Shown one piece after another: positions 62,513 through 64,000 of a stretch of 64,000 nt of DNA. The position numbers were made by a program, and so were the translations under genes. This stretch comes from Paracnuella aquatica (GTDB lineage: Bacteria; Bacteroidota; Bacteroidia; Chitinophagales; Chitinophagaceae). The stretch is from NCBI RefSeq assembly GCF_003332885.2, contig NZ_QOWJ01000001.1:186001-250000 (forward strand), read 5' to 3'. Position 1 is the first letter of the stretch; every line of letters starts with the position of its first letter. Under the pieces are notes generated by a model. It saw only the letters and a list, made by a program, of their open reading frames with translations, was not told the DNA's origin and searched no databases.

Positions 62513-64000
62513 ATGAACCTATCCAATTTTACGATAAAAGCTGCCGAAGCGGTACAGCAGGCGCAGCAACTTGCCTTTAATGGTTCAAACCCCAACATAG
62601 AAACCGAGCACATTTTGAAGGCATTATTGTCGGCCGAGGATTCGCCGGTGGAATATCTGCTGAAGAAAAACGCGGTCAACATTGCGCAACTCGATAAAGG
62701 CCTCGATGCACAGCTTTCGCGTTTGCCCAAAACCAGCGGCGAACCGGCGCAACAAATCAGCCGCGATGCCAACAACGTGGTGTTGCGTGCAGGTGCCGTG
62801 CTGAAAAGCTTTGGCGATGAATTCATCACACCCGAGCACCTGTTGCTGGCGTTGGTTCAAGGAAGCGACGGTACTGCAAAATTGCTCAAGGATTCGGGTC
62901 TTACCGAAAAAGGCCTGACCGCAGCCATCAACGATTTGCGCAAAGGCAGCACCGTAACCTCGCAAACGCAGGAAACGCAGTTTAACGCACTCAATAAATA
63001 CGGTAAAAACCTAAACGAGCTGGCCCGCCAGGGCAAACTCGACCCGGTTATTGGCCGCGACGACGAGATCCGCAGAACACTGCACATCTTGTCGCGCCGC
63101 TCCAAAAACAACCCCATTTTGGTGGGTGAGCCGGGTGTGGGTAAAACGGCGATTGCTGAAGGCTTGGCCATCCGCATTGTCAACGGCGATGTGCCCGAAA
63201 ACCTGAAGTCGAAAACCATTTTTACCCTCGATATGGGCCAGCTGATTGCCGGCGCCAAATACAAGGGTGAATTTGAAGAACGCCTTAAGGGTGTAATCAA
63301 AGAAGTGGCTACTTCCGACGGCGAGATCATTTTGTTCATTGACGAAATACACACGCTGGTGGGCGCCGGTGGCGGCGAAGGGGCGATGGATGCCGCCAAT
63401 ATTTTGAAACCGGCCCTGGCCCGTGGCGAGCTGCGTGCCATTGGCGCCACCACGCTCAGCGAATACCAAAAGTATTTTGAGCGGGACAAGGCGCTGGAAC
63501 GCCGTTTTCAAAAAGTAATGATCGACGAACCTTCGGTGGAAGATGCGATTTCCATTTTGCGTGGACTGAAAGATCGCTACGAGACGCACCATCATGTGAG
63601 GATCAAAGACGAAGCGATCATTGCTGCGGTAGAACTTTCGAGTCGCTACATCAGCGACCGCTTTTTGCCCGATAAGGCCATCGACCTGATTGACGAAAGC
63701 GCCGCTAAGTTGCGCCTTGAAATGAACTCAATGCCGGAAGAACTCGATGAGTTGGAGCGCCGGATCAGGCAACTGGAAATTGAACGCGAAGCGATCAAAC
63801 GGGAAAACGATGAAGAAAAACTCCGCGAACTCAATACATCCATCGCCAACCTGGCCGTGGAGCGGGATACGCTGAAAGCCAAGTGGCAGGAAGAAAAAGA
63901 CCTGGTGGAACAAATCCAGGGTGCCAAAGCAGAAATTGAAAACCTGAAGCACCAGGCCGAACAGGCAGAACGGGAAGGCGATTATGGCCGCGTGGCCGAG
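62513..64000 (+). CDS. clpB: ATP-dependent disaggregase ClpB (5' part, runs off window)
   Basis: The first 496 codons of an open frame that continues past the right edge. ClpB is a hexameric disaggregase working with DnaK. The Clp N-domain (1-145), the first AAA+ module with Walker [10 protein letters not shown] (205-213), Walker [11 protein letters not shown] (about 275-284), an arginine-finger region, and the start of the Leu/Glu-rich coiled-coil M-domain (from about 405) are visible. The long M-domain distinguishes ClpB from ClpA and ClpC. The second AAA+ module lies outside the window. The start is the ATG at 62513, divergent from the degenerate hydrolase gene. Confidence 0.95.
   Translation, partial: MNLSNFTIKAAEAVQQAQQLAFNGSNPNIETEHILKALLSAEDSPVEYLLKKNAVNIAQLDKGLDAQLSRLPKTSGEPAQQISRDANNVVLRAGAVLKSFGDEFITPEHLLLALVQGSDGTAKLLKDSGLTEKGLTAAINDLRKGSTVTSQTQETQFNALNKYGKNLNELARQGKLDPVIGRDDEIRRTLHILSRRSKNNPILVGEPGVGKTAIAEGLAIRIVNGDVPENLKSKTIFTLDMGQLIAGAKYKGEFEERLKGVIKEVATSDGEIILFIDEIHTLVGAGGGEGAMDAANILKPALARGELRAIGATTLSEYQKYFERDKALERRFQKVMIDEPSVEDAISILRGLKDRYETHHHVRIKDEAIIAAVELSSRYISDRFLPDKAIDLIDESAAKLRLEMNSMPEELDELERRIRQLEIEREAIKRENDEEKLRELNTSIANLAVERDTLKAKWQEEKDLVEQIQGAKAEIENLKHQAEQAEREGDYGRVAE

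Overview
The window reads as chromosomal DNA of a Bacteroidota bacterium, most likely family Chitinophagaceae. The grounds are: a TonB-dependent receptor under a TPP riboswitch, lipoprotein and outer-membrane genes typical of the phylum, a DUF4954 protein, a LuxC-type acyl-CoA reductase next to a ferredoxin, DAHP synthase fused to chorismate mutase, hardly any Shine-Dalgarno sequences, and repeated TAnnTTTG -7 promoter elements (sometimes with TTTG 19-20 nt upstream). No rRNA, CRISPR array, IS transposase or prophage gene was seen. About 59 protein genes and one tRNA (initiator tRNA-Met) cover nearly the whole window. The last gene, clpB, runs off the right edge.

Layout. 1-9.6 kb: GH13 lipoprotein, HtrA protease, acyl-CoA reductase with divergent ferredoxin, ddl, PASTA protein, rhodanese, and a TonB receptor with a TPP riboswitch. 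9.7-20 kb: head-GIN adhesin-like protein, initiator tRNA, era, der, a small lipoprotein, DUF4954, glmS, mgtE and a SET-domain protein. 20-31.4 kb: mutS, a TrmH-type methylase, ubiA-like, ruvX, def, rluD, lipB, a PLP desulfhydrase/deaminase and a nucleotidyltransferase. 31.5-36.5 kb: a sigma factor coupled to a membrane protein joining an anti-sigma-like N-terminus to a trypsin-like protease, three small lipoproteins divergent from it, and a DEAD-box helicase. 36.5-44.2 kb: an aromatic amino-acid cluster (prephenate dehydratase, aminotransferase, tyrA, DAHP synthase-chorismate mutase, aroB, aroA, aroC). 44.4-52 kb: thiamine-binding protein, VanX-like dipeptidase, RlpA-like protein, dNK, folK, sppA, an ABC-2 permease and an SRPBCC-like protein. 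52-56 kb: a second ECF sigma factor with a TM protein carrying a C-terminal beta-barrel-like region, a LVIVD lipoprotein and an outer-membrane protein. 56-64 kb: queG, two tandem DUF3857/transglutaminase proteins, a degenerate beta-lactamase-fold protein and clpB.

The clearest unannotated system is a transcription attenuator in front of the aromatic cluster. A 24-codon leader ORF (36500-36574) has seven Phe/Tyr codons in a nine-codon run, followed by mutually exclusive antiterminator and terminator hairpins that end just before the prephenate dehydratase start. Other noteworthy signals are: the sigma/anti-sigma-protease fusion; a roughly 410-bp two-hairpin element present twice, both times between convergent genes; several genes whose -7 element lies so close to the start codon that a leaderless mRNA is predicted; and two proteins that keep a hydrolase fold but have lost catalytic residues.
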